Counted from the stretch's first letter, positions 44,523 to 56,761 are shown. The stretch is DNA of 64,000 bases from Lophium mytilinum (GCA_010093605.1 MU004185.1:951334-1015333); one strand, 5' to 3'. The notes: a model not told the origin generated them from the sequence alone. Numbers and translations: made by a program.

Positions 44523-46481
44523 TAAGTCTTCTCCTGGTCTGCTGCATATAGGTCCAAGTCTGATTTCTCGGATCCTAGGTTTGGACGCGTCTGAGATGGG
44601 TCCTCAGTCTAACAAGTTTTACTATCAAATTGCACCTCAGCACTCCGTTGTAGCGGTGGCGCATCTCTCTAAAGTACCAGAACAGTTCATAGCTGAATAT
44701 TGAACATCTAACCAACATAAACTGTTTGTATGAAGTTGAATCTTGCCAAAGATCAAATAACTCTTCCCTTACGGGACTTTGCTCTCAATGTCACGTTTAT
44801 GTCACCTGATTAGAAATTGCTGGTTTATAATGGAGTCCAAGCGTATTCCTTGGAGTGGCTTCAATTTGATTATAGAAGAAGAAAGGATAAGGGGACACAA
44901 TAGGATCGCGATGAGGCAATAGGAAGGGAAGAAATCCGATACTTGCGGATAGACCTGATACTTGATGTAAAGACGAATACGACAGTCAGACTTTCCCAGA
45001 CTTGGCACACGGACCACGGTCAGATCAATTAATCTGGATCTGTTTGCAAAGCTTGAACTGGATCTCGGGACATCCGAAGCAGAACCCTTGTACGGATATT
45101 GTTCGACTGTCGGCAGAGAAAGCTCAGACTCTGATAAAACCCCTTGACAGGGCCAGCGTGTGGCGAAATAATGTGGAAGATAGCGTCATGCAGAACAGTA
45201 CCCCTCTTCTCCTGGTGTTTTTCAGAACTCTGCGGTCGACGTCAGTTGAAGAAGCAATCGCTAGATGTCTCATCATCGCCCCATAGGATCAGCGCACTGC
45301 CAAGGCGGGTCTCTGAAACAGCCTACGTCGTTAGAGGTAGACAGGCAGTGGAGAGGTTTGGCAGTGTGGTGTGGTGGTTCTGCGGTCAATTGGGCTCCTG
45401 GCTCCGAGGGGCCCGAGTCTAGTGCAGGGACGTGCAAAAAGAAATGAGGAAGTGCGGAGAGAGGCGCCTGCGTGGTGTTGATTTGCCGGCGACGTGCTGG
45501 CGAATTGAAGGGCTGCACACGAGCACAGCCTGCGGACAACTCATCCTGGCGTGTTTCTGCCTGGCGGCGGCCGCGCAGGCCATTCGCTGTCAACGGCAGA
45601 CTTGGTGAGGAGGTCGTGATACATCGAAGCGCTCGGGCAGGAGATTGTTCTCTCGCAGCGGTCGCAGTGGTTTGCACGAGGCGTGGGCCCTGAAATGAGA
45701 GCGAAGGCCACCTTGCCGCATGCAGCCTGATAGATGCACGCTTGGGTGCGCCGCGGGACCGTTTGGGCGAGCCTTTCTTGCTAGCGACCGCTGATGGGCC
45801 CAGTGTCCGTGCCAATTTCATCGACGCGCCGCTGTCGCGGATCATGATACAGACCTTGAGACCCCTTCAGGGCGCTGTGCGCTGCGAGGTGGCCGGCAAT
45901 TGAGGATAGACGCGCCTGTGTAGCAGCCGGTGGCGGCGACAGCATCAAGAATAGCAACGCGACGCGGATCGCCAGGTGGCAACGGGGCGTGGAGGTTTAT
46001 CAGGACGTCCAGCGATGCGCTGGCCGTCACTCTCGACCACCTGGGCTGGTTTTGAGCATAACAGGCTTGGCGGCCGTTTAGGGGTCCCTTTTCGTCCACC
46101 TGGGATTGCTCCCTCACCTCCTCGTTGCTCTGTCCGTCCCGATCCTACTCACTTCATTACACAAGCCAATTCACTAATCCCTCCACCGCCCGCTACCTGC
46201 TGCTCGTGTTCGCCTCTGCTGCAACTCCACGCGCTCTGCCGTCAGCGTGCTTTCATCCCTGTCACGACTCCAAAAACTCGCGTCCGGCCTGCAGCTCCAT
46301 TCCAAAGTGCAGCCCGCCCGCACGAGCTCCCAATTGAACTCGAGCCCGCCCGAGACCTTTATGCACCTAATACCGCCTGCCAGCACCGCACTCTGACCGC
46401 CTCGCGTGCGCCGACTGTCCCCAGCGGACCCAGTCCTCAAGGCCGGACGACGCTCCGCAACACCACCGCCTTTTTATCGTT
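44523..46481. other. 2-kb intergenic region
   Basis: AT-rich to about 45000, then GC-rich to the start of the Mug8-type gene. The long reverse frame 45273-45845 has an Arg/Ala/Ser-rich, domain-free product that I attribute to base composition. 46085-46300 is pyrimidine-rich, probably the promoter and leader of the next gene. Confidence 0.45.
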
Positions 46482-49400
46482 ATGCCGTCGTTTAAGAACT
46501 TCTTCAAGAGCAAGGACGGCTCGAGGTCTGCCTCCAAAGCCGGCAAATATGCTGACCACAACGCGGGCCCTGTGGCACCGCCAAAGCCGCACTGGGACGA
46601 CGCCTGGTCGCGCAAAGACGTTGCGCCGGAGGAGATCCAGGAATTGATTCACGTCTGCACAAAAGAGATGAAGTCGAGAGGTATGTCTTTGCGAGTGTTG
46701 CACCTGTGCCGTCCTCCTCTGTCTTTAGAGGTCACTATGAAGCTCACTGACGGACTTGCCAGCCCTCGACATGCCCTTCCTCCTCCTTCCATTCCGTCCT
46801 GGATCAGACACAAGTGCCGCTCGCAACATGATTCGCAGCTTCTTCAAGGCGCAGTTTGAAGGCAGCTCCCAGTATACTGGAGAGGGGCTGAATCAAGAGT
46901 TGCGCCTTACTGAGCCCATGGTGAGACAGTCGACGGTACACCAAACCCTATCGCAAAGCTAACGGCTTCAGGTGTTGTGCAGTATAATGAAATGGTGTTG
47001 GAGCCGACTGCCTGGAGGCGTAGTGACCTGGGATGTATATGAGCTTTTCAAAATTGGAGAGTCGGGTACGTGGACTATATCAGGCTTCTTATGATGCTTG
47101 GCATCACTAACATCAATGGCCAGATTCTGGCAACGCTCGTCATGCTTTTGATACCTTTATACCCCTCAGCGTAGACTCCGAGGCGCGGAGACAGGTAATT
47201 GTAGACTTCTTCGACTTGCTCTCCGCGATCGCCGCACGAGGCAAGACGAATGGACTTGGCGGACGCAAACTGTCTAGAATGGCTGGTTGGTGGGCCTTTG
47301 GGCATAGCGACGATGGCAAGGGATTTGACGGCGGTTACAAGTCCTGGGAGAAGTAAGAATCTCCAATATATAACCTCGAGGATCAGTGGTACTAACTTCT
47401 GTAGGGGTGCCGATGCTGCGAGCCATCTCTTCTTTGCGTATCTTCGCTCTCTCTCTCCGGACTCGGTCGCTGGCATAAGCGGTATCTCGACCTTGCCACG
47501 CTCTCTCCAAGCGCTCGTTTCCCAAACCGAGTACCCTCCGATGACGCCCGTCCTGATGCAGACCACGACCACACGGATTGTCATGATCGTCGATTCAGTA
47601 TCTCCCACGCCATTCGCCCTTCTACGCCGGGCTAAGAACTTCGAGTACCGCGACGATGACGAGGCTCTGCAGGAGTTCTCCTCCTTCGAGGATCCGGTGA
47701 AGGCCCTGACCGATGAGTGCCGAAGAGTTCTAGACTCCATATCTTCCACTAACCAATCCGTTCTTTCTACAAATAACGGCATGCCGGATGCCTCGTGGTC
47801 TCGTTTCGAAGACTTTGGATTCGGCGGAGTAAGCGACAACCCGGCATCCACCTTGTCAAATGGATCATCATTCCCCAGGGACACAAACGGCTTCCAAGGG
47901 CTGGGAACTGGAGCGCGGTCCAGGAACACCGATTTTGGTCGTCCGACAACGCCATCCTGGGCTGACTTCTTGTCGTCTGGCTTTGTCGAGGAGAACGGAG
48001 AAGTCAAGCATGCTCCATTACTACTTCCTCCTGACAAGCAGCTCCCCCCCATTGGAGAAGTGACTCGCATTCACAGTTCGCAGTCGCATATGAGAAATGG
48101 TGTGCGACAGGAGCAGCACTTGGAGCCCGGAGAGCTCGCTAGCATCACACAATTCGACTTGGACGAGACCTTCTGGTGGGTCTGGATGACCAGCTTGGCT
48201 GGCGAGGAAACAACGGAGCGCAAGGCAGTCTTTGGGCGATGCGCTTTGATCGAGACCTCAATACCTGGCGCAAGATGGCTCGTTGTGGAAGAGCAAGTCA
48301 AGGGCGCTTCTCCAGGCCCAGAGGAAGGAGCCTACATCGCAGAGAAGAAAGGGCTCTTCAGCTTCACAAGACGAGGGCGACTCGGTCGTAGGAAGTCAAC
48401 TGGCAAGAAGCCTTCTGCACTTTCGAACGAGCCCTACAATGCCAAGAACGGCACCACGCCGATGAGTAAGACTAGCATTGGGCCGGATCAACATGCGCGT
48501 ATTCAAGCTGCTGCCGCCAGACTGGCTCAGCAATCGAAAGATCAAGCCGCGGAGCAGAATGGCACACGCCGAGGCCGAGTTGATGATGCCATGTCTACCA
48601 AGACAAACAGCGTCATGACACTGCAGCCTGCCGTTATGAGTGCGGCAGCTCCGGCGATGCAGTGGGCCAAGGAGTTTGATAAGGATGAAGTCCGAAAGAG
48701 ATATCTTGGAGATGTCCATGCTGGAAAGGGCTCGAGGGATAACCTCCTTGCCACCACGAATGGCTACTCATCGCCTTCAGCACCAAAAGTTAGCAACAAC
48801 CATGACCTTCCTGCAATCCCACGGGAGGAATCATCGCCACAGGTACCGAGGAAGGCTCCTCCACCAGCACCCCTTCCTACTACCCCGACACGAGCCCAGG
48901 CCCAGTCGAAGAAGGCGGAGGCGGCCTCTGCAGCTCAAGTCGCTCTACCTGCTGCCACGCCTACTGTCTCCACGCCTTTGGACGAAAAGCCTGCGCCAGT
49001 GTACTCCCCTGGGCCTACCTTGGACGAACACCCAGCTCTTCGAAAGCCTGTTCCTGCTCCGCAGCAGAGCTCTTCCCAGCCCAACCAAGCTGAAGCAGCC
49101 GCAAAACGAGCATGGGAAAACCAACACACGTCGAGCCCAGAGGCGGCAGTCCCTGCCAAAAAATCTCCCCCCAAGAAGCTCAAGAAGAACACTGGCGGAG
49201 GAGGTTTCCGGAGAATGTTTGGAAAGAAGGACAGACCAGCCGGTAGCTCGGATACTCCTCAGTCTGCTGAAGCAGAACAAGGTAATGGTCTCCAAGTACC
49301 GGAGTCAGGCCTCGGGCGACGCATGTCCCAGTTGAGGAAGAAGCCATCGCCTCCCGTTCCAGCTGCAGAGAAGTCTCCAGCGCCGAGCGAGCTGACCGCA

Positions 49401-50009
49401 AAACCCGAGCCAGTTGTTGCCTACTCGCCAGCCATTGGCGAGAGTCCAGCGGTTTCTGCGGTCTCGCATGAGCACGACTACTCTGGAGATGCTCCGCGTC
49501 CAAGTGGACCCCGCATGACCACGTACGAACAGCAGGAGGCCGACCACGCTTTTGCCAGGTTCGACCAAGGTCCCATGGACGACATGCCGGCTTTCGTCCC
49601 AGATGATGCTTCTGACGAGGAGCATATGACTGCTCTTCCTCCACCACATTTCAATCAGCATGCTGCTTCCCATCCGGCATCGGTTGAGGAGGAAGCTTAT
49701 CACGAGGAAGAGATGCCACACCCGCATGACCCATCTGCCAGGGACGATATTTCTGAGCAGTCCATCGATTTGACTCGTCAAGCTTCTCCAGCGCAAGACA
49801 GATGGGCTCAGATCAGGAAGAATGCTGCCGAACGGGCTGCCAGACTTAGTGAAGAGCAATCGCGACGCAGCCAAAGTCAAAGCAACCGCACGGACGAGGG
49901 CGAGACGAGCGGAGAGGAGACGATCGAAAGCCGCGTCGCTCGCATTAAGGCCCGCGTTGCTGAGCTCACTGGCAACATGGATCAGCAAGGAGCCCCTGCT
50001 AAGCGTTGA
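46482..50009 (+). CDS. Msb1/Mug8-domain protein (cell polarity)
   Basis: Five exons, join(46482..46680, 46763..46920, 46972..47065, 47124..47352, 47405..50009); introns of 82, 51, 58 and 52 nt; 1,094 aa. Residues about 40-450 are the Msb1/Mug8 domain (PF08101), with the strongly conserved runs ALDMPFLLLPFRP, LTEPMVLCSIMKWCWSRLPGGVVTWDVYELFKIGE, GKTNGLGGRKLSRMAGWWAFGH and SHLFFAYLRSLSPDSV. The fold is RhoGAP-like. The C-terminal 600 residues are disordered, rich in Pro, Ala, Ser and Lys with several PxxP stretches, and end in a charged coiled coil (RIKARVAELTGNMD). Yeast Msb1 acts with Cdc42, Rho1 and Bem1 at growth sites, so a role at the hyphal tip or septum is likely. Confidence 0.93.
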
Positions 50010-51415
50010 GTCTACTGACGGATGTGACGTAGATGGTACTACCTTTGATTCCGACATATTCAGGATGTTTGGCTAACTAATTGAAGTGCATAGTTTTCGC
50101 CATATTCGGCGCCTTTCGTAAACACACGCTTCTAACAGAAGACGATAGAAACCCAGATACCCTTTATATTGTTGTTCAGCCCAGTACACACCACCGGTAA
50201 TAGTGCTCCAAAGATTCCCATACAAACTTCCCACATGTAGCGTTGCTGTTTCGATATCTTTCAGTCTTTTCTTCTTTTTGCCAAGCGTCCTCTAAGGAAA
50301 CTGTTTCGGCGTCCTCTCTCAATTTGGTGTAGGAAGAGAGAAACTTGCATACCTTGGAGTGATGTGGGGGAACGCACACACAGAAATGCGGACATAGGTT
50401 TTGCGAATGGCGCGGAAGTCTAATACCCATTTCCATCTTCTCGACGCTTGCGAGTACACAAAGCACTTTTGCGGGGAAACCCTTTTTGCTGTTTTTTGTT
50501 TGCTGCCAGAGATACCAGACTGCGAGACCTGTTTCCTATCCGTTGCTTTTCTTTCTCCTCTCTTGTCAATGGAGCTGTCACCTGGAATAGAGGACATGGC
50601 GAAAGTCTCGACCGAACATGGACCCCCAGATGCACCCCACAAGCGCAGAGGCTTTGGGATTGAAGTCACTCGTCTTCTTGGCAATGCTGAGGTGTGGTAA
50701 TGTTTTGGAGGGATTGATGTATTCACGTAGCGTGTTGTGTGTTTGCTGGTCTTGGCCGATAGTTGCTGGTCGGACACATATTCGTAGATGGAATGGCATG
50801 GCGTCAAGCAATTAATGGTGTTTTGATTTGTGGCTTCTTTGTTGTGGATACCTTAGACCTGCTTTATAGCAGACTAATAGTGTAGTTTCGAGACAGTTGC
50901 AGTAACAGTCCTATAGGCAGACTCTAATATACCTCAAGAAATGATTTCCTTTTTATATGTTCATGAGTAGTGAGATTACGTTCGCTTCGGTGCTAGAAGT
51001 CCCCTCCTTTCAAGGTCCCAAGCTGCTCTGGAACCATTGCTGTTCATATGAGAATCGTGGAACTGTATCAACGCCTCGATAGATTACTGATGAGCCATCT
51101 TGAAAACGAGCCATCACGTGATTTGGCGTAACTCTCGTTCATTCTCGCCTTCTAGCATCCATATAAGAGAGAACGGGCCCCAGATTAATAGCAGAGCTCC
51201 CCAAAGTACTAATTGCTTCTCGCCAAGCTAATTGAAAGTATCTACGCAACCCAAAAAGCCCTTAAATAGAACAATCCGAAAGCTCCCCTACGCCAAGACG
51301 GAGCAACCCCATCTCTATCTCCGTCCATCATTCGACCAACACCCTCAAAAGTCAACACCGTCACCACTCCCACGATGCCTCCCCAACCACAACCTCCACC
51401 TCTCCCCCTCCCAAA
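50010..51415. other. Intergenic, 1.4 kb
   Basis: 3' side of the Mug8-type gene and promoter of the NAPE-PLD-like gene. The last 200 bases are C-rich. Short frames near 50319-50811 have no domain. Confidence 0.5.
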
Positions 51416-52720
51416 ATGCCGTCCACATCCCACAAACCCCCCATAATGGCCTCTCCAACCACCATAACCCCCCTCCCGCCCCGCCTTCCCGATTCCTCGA
51501 CAAACCCCCCCGCCCACCACATCGGCGCGCCCCCGCGCTCCTTCAAAAACCCCTGGCCCTCCTACGGCTCCCCCGGCGTCAGCGGCGCGCTCAAAGCCCG
51601 CTGGGGCCCGCACCGCAACTTCGTCCCCGTGCCCACCGACACCTCGCAGCTCGTCACCGTGCGGACGGACCCGGACTTCGGCGCGCTGCTCCCCGCCTCC
51701 AGCCTCAAAGCCACCTGGATCGGACACGCCTCTTTCCTCGTCGAGACGCCGATCCAGCCCGGCTCGGCGCGCGGTGTGCGCATACTGCTAGATCCGGTGT
51801 GGAGCCAGAAGGTTGGCCCGTACGGCATGCTCGGGCCGGAGCGCTTCGTGGGCTTGCCGTGCGAGGTTGAGGAGGTAGGGGAGGTGGATGCGGTGCTGAT
51901 TAGTCATGATCATTATGACCACCTGGACTCGCCGACGTTGAGAAGGGTGAGGGAGAGGGGTGAGGGCAGGGTGAGGTTTTTGGTGGGGTTGGGGTTACGG
52001 CATACGCTTGTGGGGCTGGGGGTGGGGATCAGGGCGGACGAGGTGGTGGAGCTGGATTGGTGGGGGGGTGTGAGGGTCGAGGTGGAGGGGGTGGGAGCGG
52101 CCGAGGTCGTGTGTACGCCGGCGCAGCATGGGAGTGGGAGGACGCCGTGGGGGTTTTCTGCGACGCTGTGGTGTAGTTGGGTGATTAGGGAGGTGAAGGG
52201 CAGATCTACTGCTTCTTCTACGGCTTCGACTCTAGAAGATGGGCTGGAGAAGGGGGCGCTGGGGAAGGCGTTGTATTTCACGGGTATGTGCTTGTGCTAT
52301 CGGTTCTGGGGAGCGGATGAAGCTGACATTACGAAAGGGGATACGGGCTATTGCTGCGTCCACTCAGACGCCGAGCTCTCCTCCGCTCAAGCTCCCGTGC
52401 CTCCTTGTCCTGCTTTCACGGAAATAGGCCAGCTGTTTGGACCTTTCGATCTGGCGCTCCTCCCAATCGGCTGCTACCTCCCCCGCTCGTTCATGTCCTC
52501 GCAGCACTCGTCCCCTGACGACTCGATCTCGATACACAAGGATGTGCGGAGTAAGAAGAGTATCGGCATGCATTATGGCACATTCAGGGGTAATCTGAGC
52601 GCGCATCATGAGCCAGTGACCGAGCCACCAATGCGGTGGAAGAAGGCGTGTGAAGAGGCGGGGTTGGAATGGGGGGCGGAGATTGGGTTGTGTGATATTG
52701 GAGAGACGGTGGCTGTATGA
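51416..52720 (+). CDS. NAPE-PLD-like metallo-beta-lactamase-fold hydrolase
   Basis: Two exons, join(51416..52283, 52338..52720), with a 54-nt intron; 416 aa (406 if the ATG at 51446 is used). The zinc ligands line up with N-acyl-phosphatidylethanolamine phospholipase D: H164-x-H166-x-D168-H169 in SHDHYDHLD, H238 in PAQHGSGRT, D291 in YFTGDTGY (joined by the splice) and the last His in GMHYGTF. The motif WIGHASFLVE (101-110) starts the beta-sandwich. Animal enzymes release N-acylethanolamines from membrane lipids; the fungal substrate is not established. The intron is in frame and stop-free, so simple open-frame calling hides it. Confidence 0.9.
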   Translation: MPSTSHKPPIMASPTTITPLPPRLPDSSTNPPAHHIGAPPRSFKNPWPSYGSPGVSGALKARWGPHRNFVPVPTDTSQLVTVRTDPDFGALLPASSLKATWIGHASFLVETPIQPGSARGVRILLDPVWSQKVGPYGMLGPERFVGLPCEVEEVGEVDAVLISHDHYDHLDSPTLRRVRERGEGRVRFLVGLGLRHTLVGLGVGIRADEVVELDWWGGVRVEVEGVGAAEVVCTPAQHGSGRTPWGFSATLWCSWVIREVKGRSTASSTASTLEDGLEKGALGKALYFTGMCLCYRFWGADEADITKGDTGYCCVHSDAELSSAQAPVPPCPAFTEIGQLFGPFDLALLPIGCYLPRSFMSSQHSSPDDSISIHKDVRSKKSIGMHYGTFRGNLSAHHEPVTEPPMRWKKACEEAGLEWGAEIGLCDIGETVAV

Positions 52721-53332
52721 GTATAATTTAAGAGCATATCTTCAAGATTTGGCTCATGCAGGTGTTGTTTTGGGCGGATTGGACATGCTTCAGAAACTGA
52801 CAGGTAAATAGAGCTAATTTGGAACGTCGCGCGACTGATAATAGGAAATAAGGGCCAAATCAGCCTCCAGTGTAGGCCGTAGTTGTAATGGTAGGGAGTC
52901 CTCCGACAGGCTTCTCACGCTCGCAACCGATCGTAATCCAAGGCCTGATTTCAAGAGGCACGTCTTCAGGACAACGAAAGGGAGTGAGAATCGTAATAAC
53001 TATCTCCCGCCGATAGTTTTCAGCGGTCTCAACTTTACAGAACCTCAATGGTCAAGTCGAGGCCGTCGCTTTTCAACACATTGCAAGACAGCTAGATTCG
53101 AGTGGGCCAACATTGCACTAATTCTCCGGTCTGAATTTAGAGTGTTAGAAATTTGACATGCTAAATAGGCGTCGATACCAGGCGGACTAACTCCCGTTCG
53201 CAATTTCTCAACACTCAAAACTACCCAAATTCCATAGGCTAATCTAGGACGTCCGGACTTCACGATCGAAACGAAATCAAGAATCAATCCACCAACCTCA
53301 CACCCCTAAAACCTCCTCCCCTTCCAACTCCC
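52721..53332. other. Intergenic, convergent 3' ends
   Basis: This lies between the stops of the NAPE-PLD-like gene and the leftward GST gene. No element is recognised. Confidence 0.55.
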
Positions 53333-54031
53333 TCAACCCCCTTTCACAGCCGGTCCCCTCTTCTCACAAAACTGCGGCATCCCTCCAAACCCCTCCCTCA
53401 CCTCCTCCACCTCCAACAACCGCGTATACCACCCCACCGTCTCCGGAAACTCCCCCCTCGCCTCCCCATCCAACATAAACTTAAACGGCCAAAACAACGC
53501 CGAAGCCACGCTCAAATCCGCCAAACTCGGCCCGGCGTTCTGGTTCACCAACCACTTCCTCCCCTTCAAATGCGTTTCCACCCGCCTCACCGCCCTCAAA
53601 TACGCTTCCTCCCCTCTCTCCACAACCCCTGCATCATACGCCGCCGTCCCCATCATCGGCCCCATCACTGCGCCCATATTCGGGAAGATCTCGGAGTCTG
53701 ACAGGCTGATCCACATCTGGATCTCCGCGCGCTCTTCCGGGCTCGAGCCGAGGAGCTGGAGCCGCTTCGGGCCGCTGTCCGCGAGGTAGTGCGCGATTGC
53801 CGTGGCTTCGGAGAGGTAGAAGCCGGTAGCGGTTTCGAGGGCGGGGATTTTGCCCATGGGGAATTTCGCGAGGAAGGCGGGGGTGCGGTTGGTGGTGCCG
53901 AAGATGAAGTCTGGGGGGAGGTGGAGGGGAAGAGAGTTGAGGTGCGCGGCGGCGAGGGCTTTGGTGGTGCGGGCGTGTAGGAAGTTGGGGGTTGTGTAGA
54001 GAGTGGCGAAGGGGGTGGGTGGGGAGGACAT
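53333..54031 (-). CDS. Glutathione S-transferase (EF1B-gamma-like class)
   Basis: Intronless, 232 aa. The thioredoxin-like N-terminal domain includes FGTTNRTPAFLAKFPMGKIPALE with the cis-Pro in KIPALE, and the glutathione-binding YLSEATAIAHYLAD (Glu-Ser/Ala pattern near residue 74). The all-helical C-terminal domain has AEIQMWISLSDSEI, the N-capping motif SLADLSVASALFWPF and a short charged end. This class conjugates glutathione to electrophiles and is often found in fungal metabolite clusters. It lies beside the regulator/SDR/monooxygenase group and is transcribed with the regulator. Membership of the group is inference. Confidence 0.9.
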   Translation of the reverse strand: MSSPPTPFATLYTTPNFLHARTTKALAAAHLNSLPLHLPPDFIFGTTNRTPAFLAKFPMGKIPALETATGFYLSEATAIAHYLADSGPKRLQLLGSSPEERAEIQMWISLSDSEIFPNMGAVMGPMMGTAAYDAGVVERGEEAYLRAVRRVETHLKGRKWLVNQNAGPSLADLSVASALFWPFKFMLDGEARGEFPETVGWYTRLLEVEEVREGFGGMPQFCEKRGPAVKGG

Positions 54032-54737
54032 TTTTCTTGGGGTATAGTTGTTTTGAGGTTTTTTTTATCGGGGGGGAGGGATGTTGGTAATGGGTTTGAG
54101 GGTGGTCGAGGGAAGATGTTGGTAATTTGTGGCGGCTGTGGTACGCTTATGTATTTAGTTTCCCGCCTTGTCGTGGGGCTATACGGAGCTGCTTTAATAG
54201 CCGTTAGATTTGTAGTCGCGGACATGCTAAATACGATATCCTATCTGCACGATCCCGGTCGTCCTGAAACAGTAGTGCCTGAGGCACTATAACACGGTGA
54301 TTCTAGTTTGGGGGCGTGTAGATCCCCACGTAATTGGATAAGCAGGCGTTACAACCTCATATATTAGGCTTCTCGCTGCCTGAGGGTGAGAAAGTGAGCA
54401 CGAGTGTTTCGAGAAGAATTCGGGCGGCGTGGTTTATAAGCTCGTGTAGCGCCAGTAAGATATTGGGACGCCTTGCGGTTTGTGCGTTGGCATTGGATGT
54501 TGATGCCTGATCGATGGCTGGGGCGAATACGAAACGACCCGATATGAGGGCCTGTTGTCGACAGAACATAAGCCCCCGAGTAAAAGTGCTTGCGAAACTG
54601 ATGATGTTTGATGTATTTCTTCTTGATTGCAGGATAGGGTCATTCGCTCCGGTCGTCATTTGGCTCGTATCTCGTTGATCTCTCATACTGTCATGGACAT
54701 TGAGGGTCTCATGATTTTGCTTCGGCTTCCTCCATAG
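54032..54737. other. Intergenic, GST promoter side
   Basis: 700 bp between two leftward genes. Small frames near 54357-54686 carry no domain. Confidence 0.5.
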
Positions 54738-56241
54738 TCAGACCTTGGGAACCATGACTTCCACCATATGCTTTGCTGGGGGATCATGTAGCACGTCCAC
54801 CCAAAGAACAGACTTCAGCGATGATCTGATCTCGTGCCAAGACCTCATACTCTGAAGTGCCTCAACCAGAACAGGCTGGAAATACGCTTGCTCATGCTCG
54901 TTGAAGACACAAATGGAGCCAGTGATATAAAGCCAAACGATTAGCTGCGCCGGTATAGCTTCGGAACTACGCCCGAGCATGGATAGGGCCCTTTTGAGAT
55001 CTTGGGCTAGGCGCTCGAAACGTATCTTGACACCACGCCACTGCAGAAAAAGTGTGCTAGAAAAGGACAATAGTGCAAGGCGTGTGACTTCATTGATAGT
55101 CCCGGTGTTGAAGCGGAGGTTGACGAGACGGTAGTGGATCGAGACCATGACTTCTTGATAGAGTTCACTGTCGATACCGCGATTACATTGCGTTGCGATG
55201 TTGGCAGCTCGTACAAACTCGGAGATGTCATCCCAAATAGAGTGGAGCCGCGTGTCTAGACCATCGAGAAAATACCCAAGGTCAGAGGCGCGTATCGGGA
55301 GATCTAGATCGGAATCTTGGCCCACTGGGGCGGGTCTACATCCTTGTGAGGCAATATAAGAATCCCATGAGACGCCGTCGGAGAAGAAGAGCGGCTGGTG
55401 TCCCGTACTGAGGGCTACTCCAAGGTCCGCACTATTTAGGAGTATTATGAATGCTCATACAGGAGATTTCGATAGGGCTAACTTGCCGGAAAATCTTGGC
55501 TTGTAAACTCCTATTCCACTGGAGCGCCGATATACCCCCTCTCAATAAAACCATCTTATATAGGCCGTTGAGATGGTTCACGGCCGTCTCGAGATCACCG
55601 AGTCCAGTTGCTGCCAAAGTGAGGCCGACGATTACTAAGATAGTGGAATCAGAGGTCGACAGCTCATCATCGCCACTACCCAGGCGCTGTTGGAGGATTG
55701 CAAGGGCTTTTACTAGATGATACAGAGCCATTTTACTGTTTTCTTTCTGCCCGAGGTCAAATCTAAGGTACTCTTTTGCTATAAAGACGGTAAAGTGAAG
55801 ACAAGCTGCGTCACCGCATATAGGTTCTAACCACGATGTCCCAGACCGATGCGATTCCAGGGCAAGCTCAATGGGGAACATTGACCGTTTTACTTTTGGT
55901 GAGTCAGTAAGGAAAATTGTCGAGAACTGGGGCATCAGCTTACGTTCCCAAATGGCCTCGAGCATATCGGGGCTTATCTCCGCCGAGAAAGCTGTAAACG
56001 AGAACAGACCGCCAACATTAGCCGGGACAGAGACGTAAGTTCCCTCTTTTAGAAGCTCTCTATCGTTCGCTTTATCGCCATCAATCCACGACCGGGGCCT
56101 TGTCGGTAACATCTTGCGGTTCTTGCCACGCATAACATGGCTACGGATAAGTTTCCGCTTTTCTTCTACAGACTGCTTCGCTGGAGTGGTAACGATAAAA
56201 GACATTGAAATTCCGGGTGGCGGTAGTTCGCCCATTTTCAT
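54738..56241 (-). CDS. Fungal-specific transcription factor domain protein (Fungal_trans_2 type, no zinc cluster seen)
   Basis: Two exons, complement(join(54738..55431, 55487..56241)), 482 aa. The 55-nt intron begins GCAAGT and ends AAATAG; only a GC-AG splice keeps the frame (TTCCG|T, Arg) and joins RSLQAKIFR to ADLGVALSTGHQPLFF. The N terminus has MSFIVTTP and KRKLIRSHVMRGKNRK, the start shared by many fungal regulators of this group; an ATG at 56205 is an alternative start. The rest is the helical Fungal_trans_2-like domain (PF11951): ACLHFTVFIAKEYL, LYHLVKALAILQQRL, DLETAVNHLNGLYKMV. No Cys6 cluster is present, as is normal for this subfamily. It is divergent from the SDR gene, the usual seat of a pathway regulator. 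Confidence 0.86.
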
Positions 56242-56761
56242 AGGCTCTAGCAAGGGTTGCTGGCAGGTATTCCTGAGACTTGGTCAATAGTATCCTCCAA
56301 GAACTGATTGATGCCTTGAATGGGACAAGAGCCTGGAGGAATTGGATGGCCACGACATATGTGTATACATGCGGTAGAGCTGACGTGTGTTTAGATAGGA
56401 CTGGAAGGGAAAGGATGAGAAGAAAGGAAAGGAGAACGGATGGGAACTAGGCTGGGCCCGTGCAGAAGGACGTGCAAAAGGACGTGCAGAATGCCAAGAC
56501 TATACTGTATTCCAAACGCGGTTTAGCGCGAGTCTGATACTATCCCTGCTTTACTACTATACCTAGTATTTTCGATGGGATTTTGATTGCTGGGCCAGCC
56601 CTCAGTAGCTCGTATAAAGGTCTCCGTATGTCTCGTCCTTACCGTGTAGGCTTTGACCTATTGTCGTCCATGCATTCAAAGTCTTTTCTCCATTCAAAAC
56701 AGCTAGACCAATTTCATCTTTGTGCTGGCTGGGAGATTCTTCTTCGCCCTCAATTATCGCG
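56242..56761. promoter_or_regulatory. Divergent promoter, regulator / SDR
   Basis: 520 bp between the start codons of two divergent genes. It contains the three 12-bp repeats at 56459-56494. Confidence 0.6.
56459..56494 (+). promoter_or_regulatory. Three 12-bp direct repeats, candidate operator
   Basis: CGTGCAGAAGGA, CGTGCAAAAGGA and CGTGCAGAATGC stand head to tail with no spacing, about midway between the divergent regulator and SDR starts. One turn of helix is about 10.5 bp, so the 12-bp period would place bound proteins on nearly one face. No known factor is assigned. Confidence 0.45.

Noticed and set aside
45273-45845. 190-codon reverse frame upstream of the Mug8-type gene
   Set aside because: GC-rich DNA giving an Arg/Ala/Ser-rich product; no start context, intron or domain support.
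47075-48070. 331-codon reverse frame inside the Mug8-type gene
   Set aside because: It runs across introns and exons of a well supported forward gene and has no recognisable domain.
49305-50057. 250-codon reverse frame at the end of the Mug8-type gene
   Set aside because: Antisense to a biased coding region; no domain.
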